From: Aquila chrysaetos chrysaetos
Taxonomy: Eukaryota > Chordata > Aves > Accipitriformes > Accipitridae
Direction of reading: 5' to 3'
Assembly (NCBI RefSeq): GCF_900496995.4
Contig: NC_044010.1
Coordinates: 1,798,001-1,862,000 of the forward strand
DNA: 64,000 bases
The notes under the pieces: model-generated
Database searches by the model: none
What the model saw: only the letters and a program-made list of their open reading frames with translations
What the model was told of the DNA's origin: nothing
Shown: piece after piece, positions 1 through 14,150 of the stretch
Layout: each line of letters begins with the position of its first letter
Numbering within the stretch: position 1 is the stretch's first letter
Position numbers and translations under genes: made by a program

Positions 1-3000
1 CCTGATACTCACGTTTTCCGTGTGCTCAAAGGCTTGATTTAAAGTCTTCAAGTACTGGAAAATCTACCATGTCTCTAAATAAGTTGCTTCAGAAGTTAAC
101 TAACTCCACAGCCATGCACATGCCTCATATCCAGTCTCAATTTGACCAGATTTAGCTTTCAAACACTGGGCCTCTTGTGCCAGAGTTGCAACCTATCATA
201 CAACATATACCTTAAGGTACATGCCCTATTGATTTTTAAAATCTAAATAGTATTGTTGTGGCTCAATTCTTAAACTAATCCCTTGGAAGATTTAGCACCT
301 CCACTATATATATGGAGGTTGATGTGTTATTAAAAAAGACCAAAGCTAACAGAAATTTTTATAGAAGACTCATTTTTCTAGAGAAAAGCTTCATAAATTT
401 AAAATGTGATTGGGCTAGCGCACCTCTGGCTGTCAGAGGTGTCTACTCCAAAGAGGACTAGCAGTCCATATAGTTGCTTATTCTGAAATGATCTTTTAAC
501 ATATGTGGACCTAGCACTAAGGAATCTTAAACTTTCTTTTTTTCTTTTTTTTTTTTTTTTCAGTAGCTAATATATGTGACATCTTTTTCAGCATGATTGC
601 AGGGGAGTGTAACCAGCCTGTTGCAGCAGTAAATAGACTCATCAGTTCACATTAGCCATAAACCAATGAAGTTCAGAAAAGCATGAGATTCCCATAGAAA
701 GGACGTGACTTATACATCCAACAAACAGAATTTATACACTTCCACCCTTCACATCTAATGTGCATTTCCAGATCAACATTTTTCTCCTCTCAAGGAAACT
801 AGACATAACTGTACCCATGTCTTCTGCTGGACAACTACCTGTGCTCGGGGCAACTGGTTTTGAGACTTCATTCTGATCATGGAGCACGATCAAACCACAT
901 TTGAAAAGTCCTTAATTCCCATTTGTTCCTAGGTTATGAAAACAAGTTCTCTGGTGTTTAGGATACCTTTTACAATGACACTCCAACCTTTTAGAATGAC
1001 ATTTCATCTTGACAGAAAGATTTCAGCTGATGTGCTGTTCACTAGAGAACTGTAGAAAGTTATGTTTGGAAAGGAAACTCAAGGAGTCCCATCACATTTC
1101 ATATGAAATTCAGTGACATGGTCCTCTTTACAGCGAGAAAACATCATCCTAGTTAGTTTATACAAGTGGAAGTTAAGTGTGATGCAATGCTTAAAAGTAT
1201 GTCCATGGGGAAAAGATTTCCAGCAAAAGACAGAAAAAAAAGCAAAAAGAAGTCCAGTGACTGGAAACCGAAGGAAGACAATTTCAGAGTATAAATAAGA
1301 TAAACATTCTTGTCCATGAAAATAGCCACTGAAGCCACTTACCCAAGCAACTCTTCATCAGTTGAGACTCTCAAATAAAAAATGGAACGTACTTCTAAAA
1401 GCTAATTTAGAGATAAAGCAGAAGATACCATTCTATTAATGGAACCACCAAGTGCAATTGCTTGGCCTATCTTATGGAAAAGCCTAGACTACAAGTATCA
1501 TAGTGGTTCCTCTGGGCTTTAAGATCTCTGGAAACATCATCAATGCCTTGTGTTTACAGGGTTTTAGTCTTTGTTTTACCTCTTCTGTTTTTAATAGGCT
1601 GATTTTCAGCTTTTAGCCACATGCAGCTTCTTTATGTCTAAAAGTGTCTCTTTTTTTGTGTTGAGCAGCCTCCTTCCTTCTGCTTACAGGGCATCATCAA
1701 TGGAAAATCTTACTCTTTTTTAAAAATACTGATCCAGACAGAGACCAAAATATGGTTCTATTTAGCCCACTGAGATGATGAAATTTTCCTCTCACATAGC
1801 TTTCTCAGTAAGTGATGTTTCAACATCCTCCTTTGACAGAAGAGGGAAAACAAACTTTCAGAGAACCTGCCTCTCACCAGCTGGCAGATAGATCCCCACT
1901 GAAAACGGTGTTGGAAAGCTCGCTGTGGCTTCCTTGAGCTACAAAAGGACTGGTGGATGTGGGAGTGCTGAGTGACCAACGGTGTGTGTTTCAGAAAACA
2001 TAGAACATGATTGTGAATATGGGGGTGGGGGGGTGTCCTTATTAATGTCTGAATAGGTTAGACATTAAAAAACCTAATCACTATTTGGGAGATAGAACCT
2101 GCAGTACCAGTGAAATCAAAGTGTAGGCACTGTAAATAACAATCAAGAAGCACTTCTTCCCAGCAAGACCTGTAATTTTTAGATTCATGTGGACTCTTGA
2201 GCTTTGCTGGGAAGCTCAAGAGAGGTCCTATGTCCCAATAGTTCAGCCTCTTATTCCCTGTCTTGTGCTGCCTTACATCTATTGTCAATGTTCAAGACTG
2301 TCTGAAAAGCGTGTAAAATGTAATCACTCATATTTGACAGCATTTGACATGTTTGGTTTTACATCCCAGCTGCAAGGTAGCAATGGATGGTTCTCCATAG
2401 TCTAAGGAGCTTTCACAAAAATAAAACCATTCTTCTTTCTCCCCATCCACCTCCTCCCTAGTAACGTCTCCACCTACAGATTCAAATAGCAAGCATGTGA
2501 GAGAAACAGCTTTTCTGACTGAGGGAGAAATGTGACATCCGAGTTTTGTTCTGTTTCTGTCAAAGTCTACAGCTTATCTAAACAGTTTGCAATTACCCCA
2601 ACTAACACCTCTGGGAAGCCGGAGCTAAGGTTGCATATGTTGCCTGTAATTTAGGAACTTGATAAAAATATAGATAATGTTGCTTAAATAAAATGAATCT
2701 GAATTGTAAGAAATGGGAGGTAAGATTACAGATAAAAATATGCTGGAAAGGACAGAAATGCCGAACTAGCAGGGAATGTAGAGTTCTCTGGAGTATGCCT
2801 TTGAATATTGTGTATCTATGCAGGAGATCACAGCACCTGTTAAATTTAATACATATTAAATCTTGTCATATCTTATATATCTGGGCAAATGTAGCATACC
2901 TTCATATTTTGCTGGCAGCTTACAACTCCCAGATTTCAGTTTATGTTACAGAAAGTATGTAGTCAATTCCCAATGAAAAGCTGATTTAAAAGGCACCATT

Positions 3001-3900
3001 GGGGATTGTAAGGAGATTAAATTGTTTTAATATTTTCAGTACATGGAAGGGGGAATTTAAATGGGAAGCTGGGAACCTTTGTTCCTTATGTGAAACATAA
3101 AGGTCAAGATTTTGCCACAGATACAAGAGTTGGAAGATAGTTTCTGGTTGCGTAGATGTCCATATGTCCTGGGTGGGTGCTTAAGACGTCCTTAAATCAC
3201 ATATGATGCACATTGATGGCTCATCTCGTCAATATCCAGAGGGACTGCAAATCTATGTGGGTTTTTTTTCATTATTATAAATGGAAGATAGGCAATGAGA
3301 TGAAAGCAGACTAAAGGTTGTTGAGATCTTGAACTTTCTGGGGTTTTAGATTTTTAAGTTACCTTGCTAAATTTCCCATTAAACCCACTTATTTTACACT
3401 CTAGTCTTTCACCATTATTTTTCATTCTTCAGATATGAATAATTTTTTTTTTAATTTAATTTAGATTGTTGGAGTGCTGTTTTTTCTGTGGAAGAAATGT
3501 CACCCCTTTCTAGAATAAAATTAATCTTGTGCAAAAAGCCAGCAGAAGACCTAATTTAAATACCACACTAGCAGCACTGTACCACACTGCCCATCATTGC
3601 CAACTTGTCCATCATAAAAAAATTCATGCAAGCCTTGCTTGTAGCTTAAGCCCTCACAAAGCTCTAGCCATATATAGCAGACTATATCCACACTACTCAT
3701 GAGTTATCACAGTTTTTGTACAAGAGAGAAGGACGGAAAAGGGAGCAAGAAATAGACAGAGAGTTTCCTCTCCACTCACTCCCAAGATAAATCACATTTT
3801 ACACTATTTTATGCTTTATTTTTTAGCACACTGTGTACCCTCTCAAAGCGCCATTTCCTCTACTTCTGACAGGAACTGATCATGCAAAGAATAAAAACCA
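1..3900. other. non-coding AT-rich sequence, no gene seen
   Basis: No recognisable exon, RNA gene or transposon was found. Open frames here are short (under about 90 codons) and resemble no family I know. Visible details are a pyrimidine run at 534-560 ending in CAG, which looks like a splice acceptor but leads into sequence with no supported exon, and a short G-rich run near 2,019-2,034. Most likely intergenic or intronic. Confidence 0.6.
534..560. repeat. T-rich homopolymer tract
   Basis: A nearly pure T tract broken by two C residues. It is immediately followed by CAG, so it has the form of a polypyrimidine tract plus acceptor, but the sequence after it carries no supported exon. Best treated as a low-complexity repeat. 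Confidence 0.7.
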
Positions 3901-3948
3901 CACTCATAGCTTAATGCTTGCACAGGGAGAGAGCACCTGTGACCTTAC

Positions 3949-4100
3949 AAGCTCAACTACAGCTGACAAAGCCTTCTGAATCTGTGGATTGATGGCATTA
4001 TCATGGAGGAAAATTGGATATACACAGCTCCCAATCACCTCCTCACTGTTTATCACTGCTTTGTTGAATTCCCCCACACCCACTGAGAATTCAGCATATG
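3949..4100 (-). other. possible protein-coding exon, unrecognised
   Basis: On the minus strand a frame stays open from about 4,119 down to a TGA at 3,904. Its composition is protein-like: mixed hydrophobic, acidic and polar residues with no low-complexity run, including segments such as AYAEFSVGVGEF and LHDNAINPQIQKALSAVVEL. The upstream edge has a pyrimidine-rich stretch followed by CAG (exon would start at 4,100). An internal GTAAGG at 3,948-3,943 could be the donor, giving a 152-nt exon, although the base before it is T rather than the usual G. I do not recognise the family. No neighbouring exon could be found to confirm it. It may equally be a decayed transposon or viral fragment, or a chance frame. 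Confidence 0.22.
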
Positions 4101-5076
4101 CTGTATCCAAGAAGGGAAACTACAAAAAATTTTAAATATGCCATAGCTGGCTGGGGTGGGCTTCTTCAGGCTCATAAAAATTAGCAAGCAGAGTTCTTAT
4201 GGCATCCATAGCTCTTTTCAGCCTAGCTAATAAACTTTTACCAAACTAGTCATAGACACCAGTCATTGATGAGATCATCAGAGAAGAAAGTTGTAAAATA
4301 GAGCTACAAAAGATCTTGGTGTAAATAATTAACATATTTGCCCAGAAAAAATATCATTTGGGGTTAATTAAAACTATTCATAAATTCATACTGAATTTAG
4401 CAAGTCTACAGGGACTTTTTGGGAGGACAGGAAAAAAATAATTTTCACATTTTCTTGATAAGCATTTTGTTTTTTGCACAAAGCATTTTGTTTTGAAATT
4501 TGCCTACAGGTAGTATTCTTAAGAATAAAAAACAATTCACAAAATTGAAATGAATTCTCTGCTTTGGTATTGAAGAAAAAAAGGCATCTTGAAAGAATTT
4601 TTTATTTTGCTGGGAGAAAAAAATCAATTTGTATTAGCCAAAAAAAAGAAAATATTTATTCCAGTATCGTCAACTCAGAATTCAAGCTGAAAAACCACCT
4701 ATTGATAAAGCACTAATATGACACATTCAACAGCCAGCATTCAGTAACCATAAAAAAAAGTTGACATTGAACATGCGTGGACTTGGCTCAATTTGGTCAG
4801 CTTTTTCCCTACTCCCTAACCTTCTGTTTCTGCAATTGAGAGGTAACGGGTAATTACACAGGAGGTTGTCCTTCGGTACACATCGCAGCTCCATCACATC
4901 AGGCAAGAAAGGGAGAAAGACGACCAAGCGAAAAGGACTGCCCCTTTTACTGATTTTATTCTATGGGCCCCTAGAAGAACCTGAAAAGCTAGAGTCTGTA
5001 GAGAAAACCCACAGTTTTGGCAGATATGGAATTTTCCAGCCCATGTTGCTTTTGAGTCGTGACAAGCCAAAAAAGT

Positions 5077-5110
5077 AAAAAAAAAAAAAAAAAAAAAAAA
5101 TTAAAAAAAA
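5077..5110. repeat. poly(A) tract
   Basis: A run of 24 A residues, then TT, then 8 more A residues. It follows a 70-codon open frame (4,866-5,078) immediately. That would resemble the tail of a retrocopy, but no AATAAA signal precedes it and the frame resembles no known protein, so a simple low-complexity tract is the safer reading. Confidence 0.8.
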
Positions 5111-5419
5111 TCTGTTTAAAAGAATGCTTCAGTTTCTATATGAATCCAAAAATGCCTCATCCAATTTGTTTCAAATTTTCCAGAAAACTTCTGCTCTGAC
5201 ATGAGATCATATATATGAAATGTAAGACAGACTGGTTTGTAGTTTTGGCAAAGGTAGGAAGGAAGACAAATTGGATTGCATTTTTAAAAAGAGAATTAGG
5301 GTCTCATCTTTGAATTAACACCTATTTAGGCAAGTCCTGCCACTCATGACTCTTTAATCATTAGAAATTATTGAAAAAGCAGTAAATATGTTACTGGGAA
5401 CTACTCTGCACTGGCAAAG

Positions 5420-5700
5420 AGATCATAAAACGTGTAGGAGGAGGATAAGACATAAGGAAAATAGGGATGTGTGGGGATACCACAGAGAATAAAGAGGAAG
5501 GAGTTACAAAAACTTGTGAAGATGCTGCGTGCAAGGAAGAGCTGACAGGGAGCTCAGGGGACTGTGTGGTGTGGTAGGATTTTAAGGTCCATAGAGGACT
5601 GTAAAGTACAGAAGAGAAAGCACAAAGAGATGTTGAGAGACTGGGGAGGTGAAGAGCCTCCTGAGGAAAGAGAAAGAAATAAAAAGTCATTTTCTCAGAG
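5420..5700. repeat. purine-rich, strand-asymmetric tract
   Basis: The + strand is dominated by A and G across about 280 bases (many GGA, GAA and AAG triplets), with correspondingly few pyrimidines. There is no regular repeat unit. Such tracts are common low-complexity sequence; an open frame on the pyrimidine-rich minus strand is a by-product of this bias. Confidence 0.5.
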
Positions 5701-8700
5701 AGGATGGAAAAAGTAGAGTTGGTTCAGATCAGAGAGAAGGGAAAGCCAGTTTATGCCATTGCTGGAATAATATATGTATAAAAAAGTGGATGGGCTAATC
5801 ACTTGAGTGGGCTTGGGACACCTACCTTCCCAGCATTTGTACCGCAGGAGAGCTCCAGTACACCACCACCCACCTTGCCACCAGCTCCTTTTGCACTGCT
5901 GGGAAACTCCCATCACTCCCCCAGAATGCACCCATGCAGGCATTGTAAAGGGTAACAGGTAAAAAGTGAAGTCAACACAAAAATTTAAACAGTAAACTAT
6001 GTTCTCAAAATACCTTAGAAGTGGTTTACACTGTTTGAAACATGCATAAGGATACCTGGGCTAGACAAAATCGGGTAAGATCATCCAGTCACACTTTCAG
6101 CATACTGAAGGTCACCACCTTAAAGAAATGAAACACTTCAAAATAAAATACATAATGATAAACTACAGCACCCAGTAATAATCTGCAACAAAATAATTCT
6201 GAGCTAGAAACCTCCCCAACTCCTGTCTTAAACTCCTTTGAATGCCTTGGGATGATGGCTTTTATTACTTTTTGTCATGATTTCATTTTTCCTTTGCAAG
6301 GAAGAAAATCTCTGTTACTCTTGGAAAGACACGGGAGGGAACCTGAGGTGTCATGCAGCTCACTGCCAGAAACACATATGAAGGCAGCCTACTTGGCAGA
6401 AGGAAAATGACTGGGCCTGCCTCTCAGCCGCATGTGTTTCCTGGTCTTTATTCTCCCTAGCGTTACCACATGTCACAAAGTACGTTACAAAGCATTAACA
6501 GGAATTGCAGGCTTCCCACCCAAACAAAAACACAAAAAACCAACATTGCAATTACGTATTATAATTTATAATTAACAAATTATGAAGCCTGAAGATGGGT
6601 CGTTGCTCCTGAGTTGACACAATTCACTAAGACTTTTGACTTTTGCACTTTTTTTAGGGATGAGGGGGAGCAGGGAGGAGGTTTAGTTTATTTTTTCCCT
6701 AATCACTCTGCCTTTTGAGGGGAGAGCCAGGACTATGGGCATTTAGGTGATGTCATCTGCTAGACAGCAGCCATATGGAGAACATGAAATGGAAGTTTTC
6801 TACCCAGCTCCTGGCAAACCTGTGGCAGATGCCACATGACTGCTTGAAGCAGTCCACTGAGATGCAACAGGCACAATCCCCATCCTTTAAAATGTGCAAA
6901 GGGGCCACTGGCACAACCCCTGCGGTTGATTTGTGGGCAGACATTTTATCCCATGTAGTCTCTTTTAGCCCTCGTCTCTTCCAAGGGCTGGTGTCCAGGA
7001 AAGGACTATGTTGGCGGAGGAGAAGGAGAACACAGGACCTTAATGAACCTCCCAAGTCACCAAAGCAGGCAATCGCATCATGTAATCCTTTTAAAATATT
7101 TACCAGCCCCGTCTTAAAGTTTGTTCAGCTTCCAGTTTCCATTATTCCTACCGATGCTTTTCCTCACTCTCCCAATTCACAGCACACATTTGCTCAGAGC
7201 CATTTGCTCTCATGCCAGTACGGTCACTCAGCTTATATTGCTCTTCTGTACCCCAGCCGCCCGGCCCTGGATTATGCATGGAGAACATTAGTATCTTCTT
7301 CCTGGTCTTCTCATGGCTGAGTTGAAAAAAAGACAAATTGTCTTGGTCTCCACACATAAGACAGGTTTCTTATTCACAGCCACTCCAGCAGGCATCCTCT
7401 GCAATTTTACTTCCAGTTTAGCCTTTGCCAGGCATGAACTGTGTTCTCACTGAACTTTTATATCACGATATTAAAAGTCAACCTCTGTTCGAAATGCCTC
7501 GATACGCTGTAGGATGACATTTGTTTTCTCTACAGAGCACACTGGCCACTCGCAGCCAACCTCCAATCAAGTAAACCCCTCAGTTCTTATCTTGTTATGA
7601 ACAACCTTGCCCTCCCCTTTTTATGCACCAATATTCACAGCCATCTGCTTTTTCCTGTGTGAACCATGACCTTGTCTGTACCAATGATGTTCCCAGTCCT
7701 GTGCGATCAGCAAAAGCTGTCGTTGCTTTCTCACGTTTTGTATGTTACTGAAACCATTCGATGAGATCTGTCCCACCTCCATAGGCACCTCCCATACTGC
7801 TCCTTTCCTGACAAAGTTTGTCCTGGGAATCACTAAATTTTGGGTATGTCATGGAAGGATGTTGTCCAGCCAGAGAACCCAGCCCCCAGGAGAGAACGGG
7901 AACTTGAGCTACAGAGCCTGTAATGCAATACATAAGCTTATTTTAATAATGAAATATGGTTCAAAAAATCAAAAGAAAACATAATTCAGGGATGTTGAAA
8001 TGTTATGGCTTAGGTGAAGATGTCAAAAAACCCTATCTTTCTGGGTAAAGCTTTTCAGAACTTTCACTCTGCAGAAGGGTGGATGCTCCAAGCATTTGAT
8101 ATGCTAATGTTAAGGCTATTTTTAGAAAAATATGATACCTAAATATTTATATTCATTCTTTACTAAAATTCAAAATGAAGGCCACTTTTGGATCAGCCAC
8201 GTGAGACTCAGAGAGATTGAACTGTAAGATAAATTTTAATATATTTATACACCAAATGATACAGGTGACAGTTTGCATAGTTATAATTTCATAAGCAGAA
8301 ACACTGGGAAAATGTAGGCTAGCTTGCGAGGTTGCTAGTTGAGCAAAACACTCCCTATCGATAATATGGATTTTTTAACAAGGAGTAATATGTGTTGGGA
8401 TTATGACCCTATTCTCTGTCATAGTAGTTGAACTTTTAATTTGCTGGAGTAAATTGAGAAAAAACCAAATGTCTGTACCTGTAGCACCCTTCTTTCTTGC
8501 TCTAGTATGTAAAACTCATGGAATTAAGCTGGTTGTTCTCACATCTGCCTGTGTTCTCAGTGTGGCGTTCCCCGCTATTGTTAATCTGGTTACCTCACTC
8601 TGGGTGGGAATTAGCCATGATTTCATCTTGAATTTATAATAATACAACAAAAACAATTACATGAAACCATAGACATGGGAGAATAACTCTGTAAATACGT

Positions 8701-11700
8701 TTTCTGACTTCAAAAAATTTCAGGGTTTTTAATCAAACCTTTCCAAACTGACTTTGCAGAATAATCATGCTATGCAAAGTACATCAAATCAGCTTCTGCA
8801 AAATAAAAGCAAAATGCCTTTCAAATTGGCCAGGTTGGCTTCTTTTATTTTAATTTCCCATGTTTTACTTTTTCTTTAGGAGACTATGTCAAAGTGAAAA
8901 TGCTGTATAAATTATAGACATGATCTATGACGCAGAACAATATTTATAACATGCCTTTAAAGTTATGTAATGCTGAGAACAGAAATGCAATTAAATTAGA
9001 GAGGAGAGGAGAGGAAGTTCTGCACTCTGCAGAGCGTGCTGTCTCATCTTTTAAACAATGCAACATGATGGAAACCAATAAATGTTTCTGCAGAGGTGAC
9101 TGGTTTCTTGTATGATGTATTGATATGGGAGGGGTTGATCTCAAAGATGCATTTTTTCAAAATCAATTTTTCAAATTCATTTGGGGAAAACAATGACATT
9201 TTCATTTTCTTTGTAAGAGAAGTATGTGCTATCTTCCCCATATGTTCTCAGAAGAGTGCAGGCAAAAGAGTGCATTTGGAAGTTATTTTCTAGCATGTAC
9301 TAAATTATTTCACGTGTTTCAAAAATAAAACGCCATGTTTATATGCATGGATATATCTTAGAGAGAGACAGATGGCTTCTCACAAATGGCAACGCAAGAT
9401 GACAGCAGCATCGGAGACTTTCTCAGGATGTCAGCTGCGCTAGAGACGTCTCTTGTTTTCCACTGACAGAGTAGGGGTAACTAATTTTGTGATTTCACTT
9501 TCACAAGAGATATTATTTTTATTTATTTGCTTTTCATATAGCAACTTAAATATTTATCTCTCATTAGTTCCCATCTGCCACATTCTGCTTCATGCAACTG
9601 TCTGTGACTGATAAATACCAGAAATGTGCCAAGTATTCGTCTGTGTAGAATGCCCATAGAATACTAGGTATCAGAATCATTAGCCCTTTTCAAAACATAC
9701 CAAATATAACTTCAGTGTCATGTCCCAAAAGTTCCTCACCATAAAGCTGCCCATAGGATATCTTTGCCTTCTAGTGCTCCAAACGGAGTGAAAATCGATC
9801 AGAAGAGCCGACACCACGCAGCCACATAACCAGTACTGCACAGCAGCACCAGCAGCATTAAGGACATTTCCATTGAGAAATATTAGTTTGCATCTATGAA
9901 GAGTTGTTTTTCGGGTAACTTTTAGTGTGGTGTCCTAGATAACTTCTTAATTCTCCGCCCCAACAGTGCACCAGGAAAGGACCGATGGTGAGAGAGATGA
10001 TGTGTGAGACACAAGTCTGACAACTAGGGACAAGAGAGGCATCAAGTAAACCATGTAAATGAGTACCTTTACGCTGCGAATCTTAACTTCTGGGGACATG
10101 TTGATTTTTTACTGGAAGAATCCAAATTCTCTGGGAAAATGCCCAAATCAAATAAAATTCAACACTTTTCAAACAGCTCTACCAAATAAAGAAAACAAGA
10201 GGGTGAAAAAAAAAGAAAATCATCCAACTACAGTAATTTGGAAGTGGTTTATGCTCATTTATTATCTCATTTACTTGATTTTCTTTTGGGGGCTTGATCT
10301 GTCCAGAGAATATGAATTATGCCTTTCCCTGTATTAGAAGAGCAGGGTGTATATGAAGGGAAATGCAGACCAAAGCCTGAGGATGCATAACGGAGAGATG
10401 GCACAGAAATAGAGTGGAGGAAAGGAACAGGGTAAGGAACGTGGAGGAAAAGTTGAGAAGGCTGCTAGTTATTAATGCCAAAATAATATCCAGTACTCTG
10501 AGGGTCACAGCCTGAAGACATCACCAAAGGTGATGGAGAGAGCACTGGGGATCACAGTTGAACTTGGCTGTCTTTCCTCCTGCTCCTTTTATCTTCCCAG
10601 AGACGATAGCAGCAGGTCAGGGTGTTGCATCAGGCATGGAGTCCTGATCTAGACCATTCCCACACACTGGTTTTACATGGCAAAATATAACAGAAATTTT
10701 ATTCTGGTAAGTATCTATGTATATAATGCACAAATGCACTTTCCAGAGAAAGGGCTTCATAGATCATCCTCTTCCGTATTAGATAAGGAGGATCCTGAAG
10801 GAACCTGGACTGATTTGCAAGACTGCGCAAAAAGATAATTAAGATCTTGTATATTCAGGCCTATTTAACGGGAGGGAGATTATTGTTGATCACAAATTCA
10901 GTGGTGAGCGATCAGCTTCTCACTAATTTTAAAATTTGATCCTTCTGTTAAGATACTCAGATGTGGCAATCCTATCTCCTCAAACCCAACCATGTGCACT
11001 CAGTTGAAGCTGTTCACCATGCTCAGGCATCACCAGTGGCTACATTTGTATTTCTCCCTCACAGAATTATCAAAAGTGGACAGACTGGGACTTTTGCAAT
11101 AACTTTAGAAATTTGAAAATTTCTAAAAGAGAAACTTGATGGGGGAAAGCTAAATTAAGCATTTTAGCATGTCAGACAAGCTTCACATGAGATCCTCTTT
11201 GAAATGGATATAAATGCATCAAAATGGACAATTAATTGCAGCAGGTTAGTTGTGATGAAAATGTTCTTGCTGTAGTTGTTTGTTATTATACCTTGATTTT
11301 GAACAGGTTCTTATGAATTCTGACCTATTTATTTCCCTCTCCAGCAAAGACTATGCCACGCTTAGAACTGGGATCAGGCAAGTTTCTTAAGGGTATAATT
11401 AGTTATTTAAGGAGCAAATATAGAAAACAAAGGTGCTGTTCTGACTGAAGCAGGCTTCAGAGACCCAAGGATTAGCAAAGTGAGGACTGAGCCATGTGGA
11501 TATCCAATTGTACCCTCTTATGAGGCAGAGGGGTGCCAGAATAACATTCTGTGCTCTTCCAGGAGTCTGGATACAAGCCATTGCCAACAAACTGTAGGTA
11601 CAGAAAGACAAGCCCCATTTTATAGATCTGAGCTTACCCCACCATGCTGCAGAGGTTTTGAATAACCATGGAGCAGCAGATTCATCCGGTGACTTGGAGT

Positions 11701-13991
11701 CTGAAGTCAGGGCTACTGCTGTCTTAGCCCTGCCTCATTAAGTCTGCACTGGGAAAGAAAAGGGCATGGATAATAGTTTTAAAATTTCCTTTTTAAAGGC
11801 CTAGAACTGAGAAAAGAAAAGAAAAACAAACACACACATTTTTGAACAACTGACAAAAGCTGACAAATCCTGGCCCCAAAGTACTCAGAAATGGCACTCT
11901 AAAATTTTGGGTTTAGGTTTTAAGAAGAATATGTGAACAACTTAAAGAAAATAATATTATTTTGAGGAATCATCCATTTTTGGTAAAAACTGTCCTTTTT
12001 TTTTTTAACAAAGAAAAGTTTAGATGGAAATTTTTTAGCTAGCTCTGCTTGCAATCAGATACATGTCATAGCTCTAAGACAAGCCACGTGGGCTCGTTTT
12101 GCTAAGACTCTAGTAAAATATAAGCTCTTCTTTGACTTCACAGATATGAAAGGCAGCCAACTTCTGATGTTAGACTTTTGTTTTCCTCCTTTTGCTCTTC
12201 AGGACAAGTGAAGAGTTCTGAAAAATGAGCTGAACTAGAGGCATGTACTCTTGGAAAATAGATGCAACACATGCATGCTGTGGTTCCAGAATTGTAGGTC
12301 ATTATATCTGGTAACACCTCTCAGAAAACTTCAAAACAAGAGTCAGAAATAATTTTTATCAAACACTCAATTTTCTGCATTGCTCTGCTCCTGCTAAAAG
12401 AAATACGGATATTTGCATAAAAACTGCTTTGGTCTTCATTTTGTTCTTTTAAGGTGCACGTGTCCTGTCCCTCGCTGGGATTCACAAATTTCTTCAGAGC
12501 AACCAATAGTGATGTGATAATCTTGGACTAGAGTCCTGACACTCGGGCAAAGATCAAAAAACTAAGAGGCTATTTTCTTCCAAGTACTTTGAGAAGTGTT
12601 AAAACTTGGAGCCAGAGGGAGAGCATACAGGTCAACTAGTGGGCTGCTAGTTCTGCCATCCTGCCAAGATTACATTTGTTAGAGTTCTAATAGGGACAGG
12701 CCAAACTGACTGGGGGCCACTTGTGCCGGGTCCAGATGCAGAAGAAAAAACAGACTCTGCCTGGCAGAGCTTATGCTACAAATGCCACTGACATGCCTGA
12801 AATCAGATTAACAGGATTGCCTGTATCTACAGAAGAGGGTTGGGGTTTTTCCCCTAAAAATGATCTAGGTTGCCTGAGTTCGGTAAGCTACTTGAACATA
12901 GCATTACGCCAGTCACCAGAGTAGTCCCTTTCATCGTAATGGACTACTCACAAGCTACACACCACACATTTAAGAATGATCCAAATTGGAGTCTAGAACA
13001 TCACATTTCTGTGCTGCTGTTTGATCTCTGCTCCAGAACAGTGTGCCTGTGCAGTGAAGTCACTTCTCTGTAACTGGGTTGTCTCAGACCAACACATACA
13101 AAATGTTAAATAAAACATCATAACAGGCATTTCGCAGGTTGTGAGAAGAGACCGGCAGCAGGCATGGTTCCACACACGGTACACCAGGTGCCACCGCCTG
13201 CCCTACAGGAAGAACACTCATGGTAATCAAAGGCAAGATGGTAAATGTGTTTAAAATGTAACTTCACTGCAAAACTCATACAAAACTCTTCTCAAGTCTT
13301 GCATCAGGGGAGACCAAAACAAGAATAGGATCTTATTCCTTTCCTACAGCAGCCCTTCCTAGCACTGTACTTAATATTTTCCTTCAGGTTATTTTCAAAC
13401 TCTGAGTTCATTCAGAGCCGGTTCCCAGATGAACCTCCTCTCCCAGCCGTGCAGGCTGGAGTTCTCTCACTACAGGGCAGGTGCAGCACCAGCAGATGTA
13501 GCATGAGTTTCTCCAGATATTCACAGAGCACACCCGTGGAAAAAGGACGTTGTTCACACAACACACAATTACTGTGGAACCCGTTTCTCCGGGAAACTGG
13601 TACAGCTCAAAACCTAACAGCAATAAAAAAGGACCAGATATTTATGTGGCTTTCAAGAACAGCCACAGCAGCCGCATGCAACAATAGCAAACATCTTGTA
13701 CTTGAGGGCTTATGCCACTTTCTAACTTCTGAAGATCTGAATGGGACTGGACAACAAGGTCAAATTAGCCTCCTCTCTTTTCTCACCCATTGTACCACAG
13801 GATCCTCATGTCTTCCTCTGAAGACTTTGTTCTAGATCACGTGGGATCTGGACACTGGACTGGATAGGCAACAGTCCAACAAGGCTATCAGTTCCCACTT
13901 ATCTACACCACAGAAGAAGGAAGAGGGGAGTTCAGTTGCCCGATGTTTTTCCTTCTTCACCCCTTTCCACTGAGATTTGATAACAGCTGTC

Positions 13992-14150
13992 ATGTACTTT
14001 AGTGCCTTTCATCCACAAAGCTCAAAGTACTCTCTGTAGAGGTCACGTCCTGTTATCACTAGCCTAGAAAGGGATGTCAAAAGAGCTGAAGTGACTTTCG
14101 CTAAGCATCACACAGCAACTGAGCATAAGAATCAAGAAGAAAACCCCAAT
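13992..14150 (-). repeat. ancient SINE remnant (MIR/L3-like)
   Basis: Read on the + strand, the order 'TAGTGCCTTTCATCC..., CTCAAAGTACT..., GAAGTGACTTTCGCTAAGCATCACACAGCAA' follows the reverse complement of old amniote SINEs, in which a 'resulting 3' tail (GTGCCTTTCATCC, CAAAGCGCTTT)' is followed by the conserved core (AAGTGACTTGCCCAAGGTCACACAGC). The element is therefore on the minus strand. It is heavily diverged and truncated. Family assignment is from memory of the consensus pattern and needs a RepeatMasker check. Confidence 0.55.

Larger units (their letters stand above)
4130..13990. other. non-coding sequence with low-complexity patches
   Basis: No gene supported. It contains a 24-base A run at 5,077-5,100 and a strongly purine-biased stretch at about 5,420-5,700. 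A 181-codon open frame at 6,775-7,320 is of the length expected about once by chance in a window this size and has no recognisable domain. The rest is ordinary AT-rich sequence. No tRNA-like cloverleaf or transposon terminus was seen. Confidence 0.55.

Noticed and set aside
6775..7320. 181-codon open frame on the + strand
   Set aside because: With about 6,000 stop codons expected over six frames of 64 kb, roughly one frame of this length should occur by chance. No domain, no Kozak or promoter support and no splice structure.
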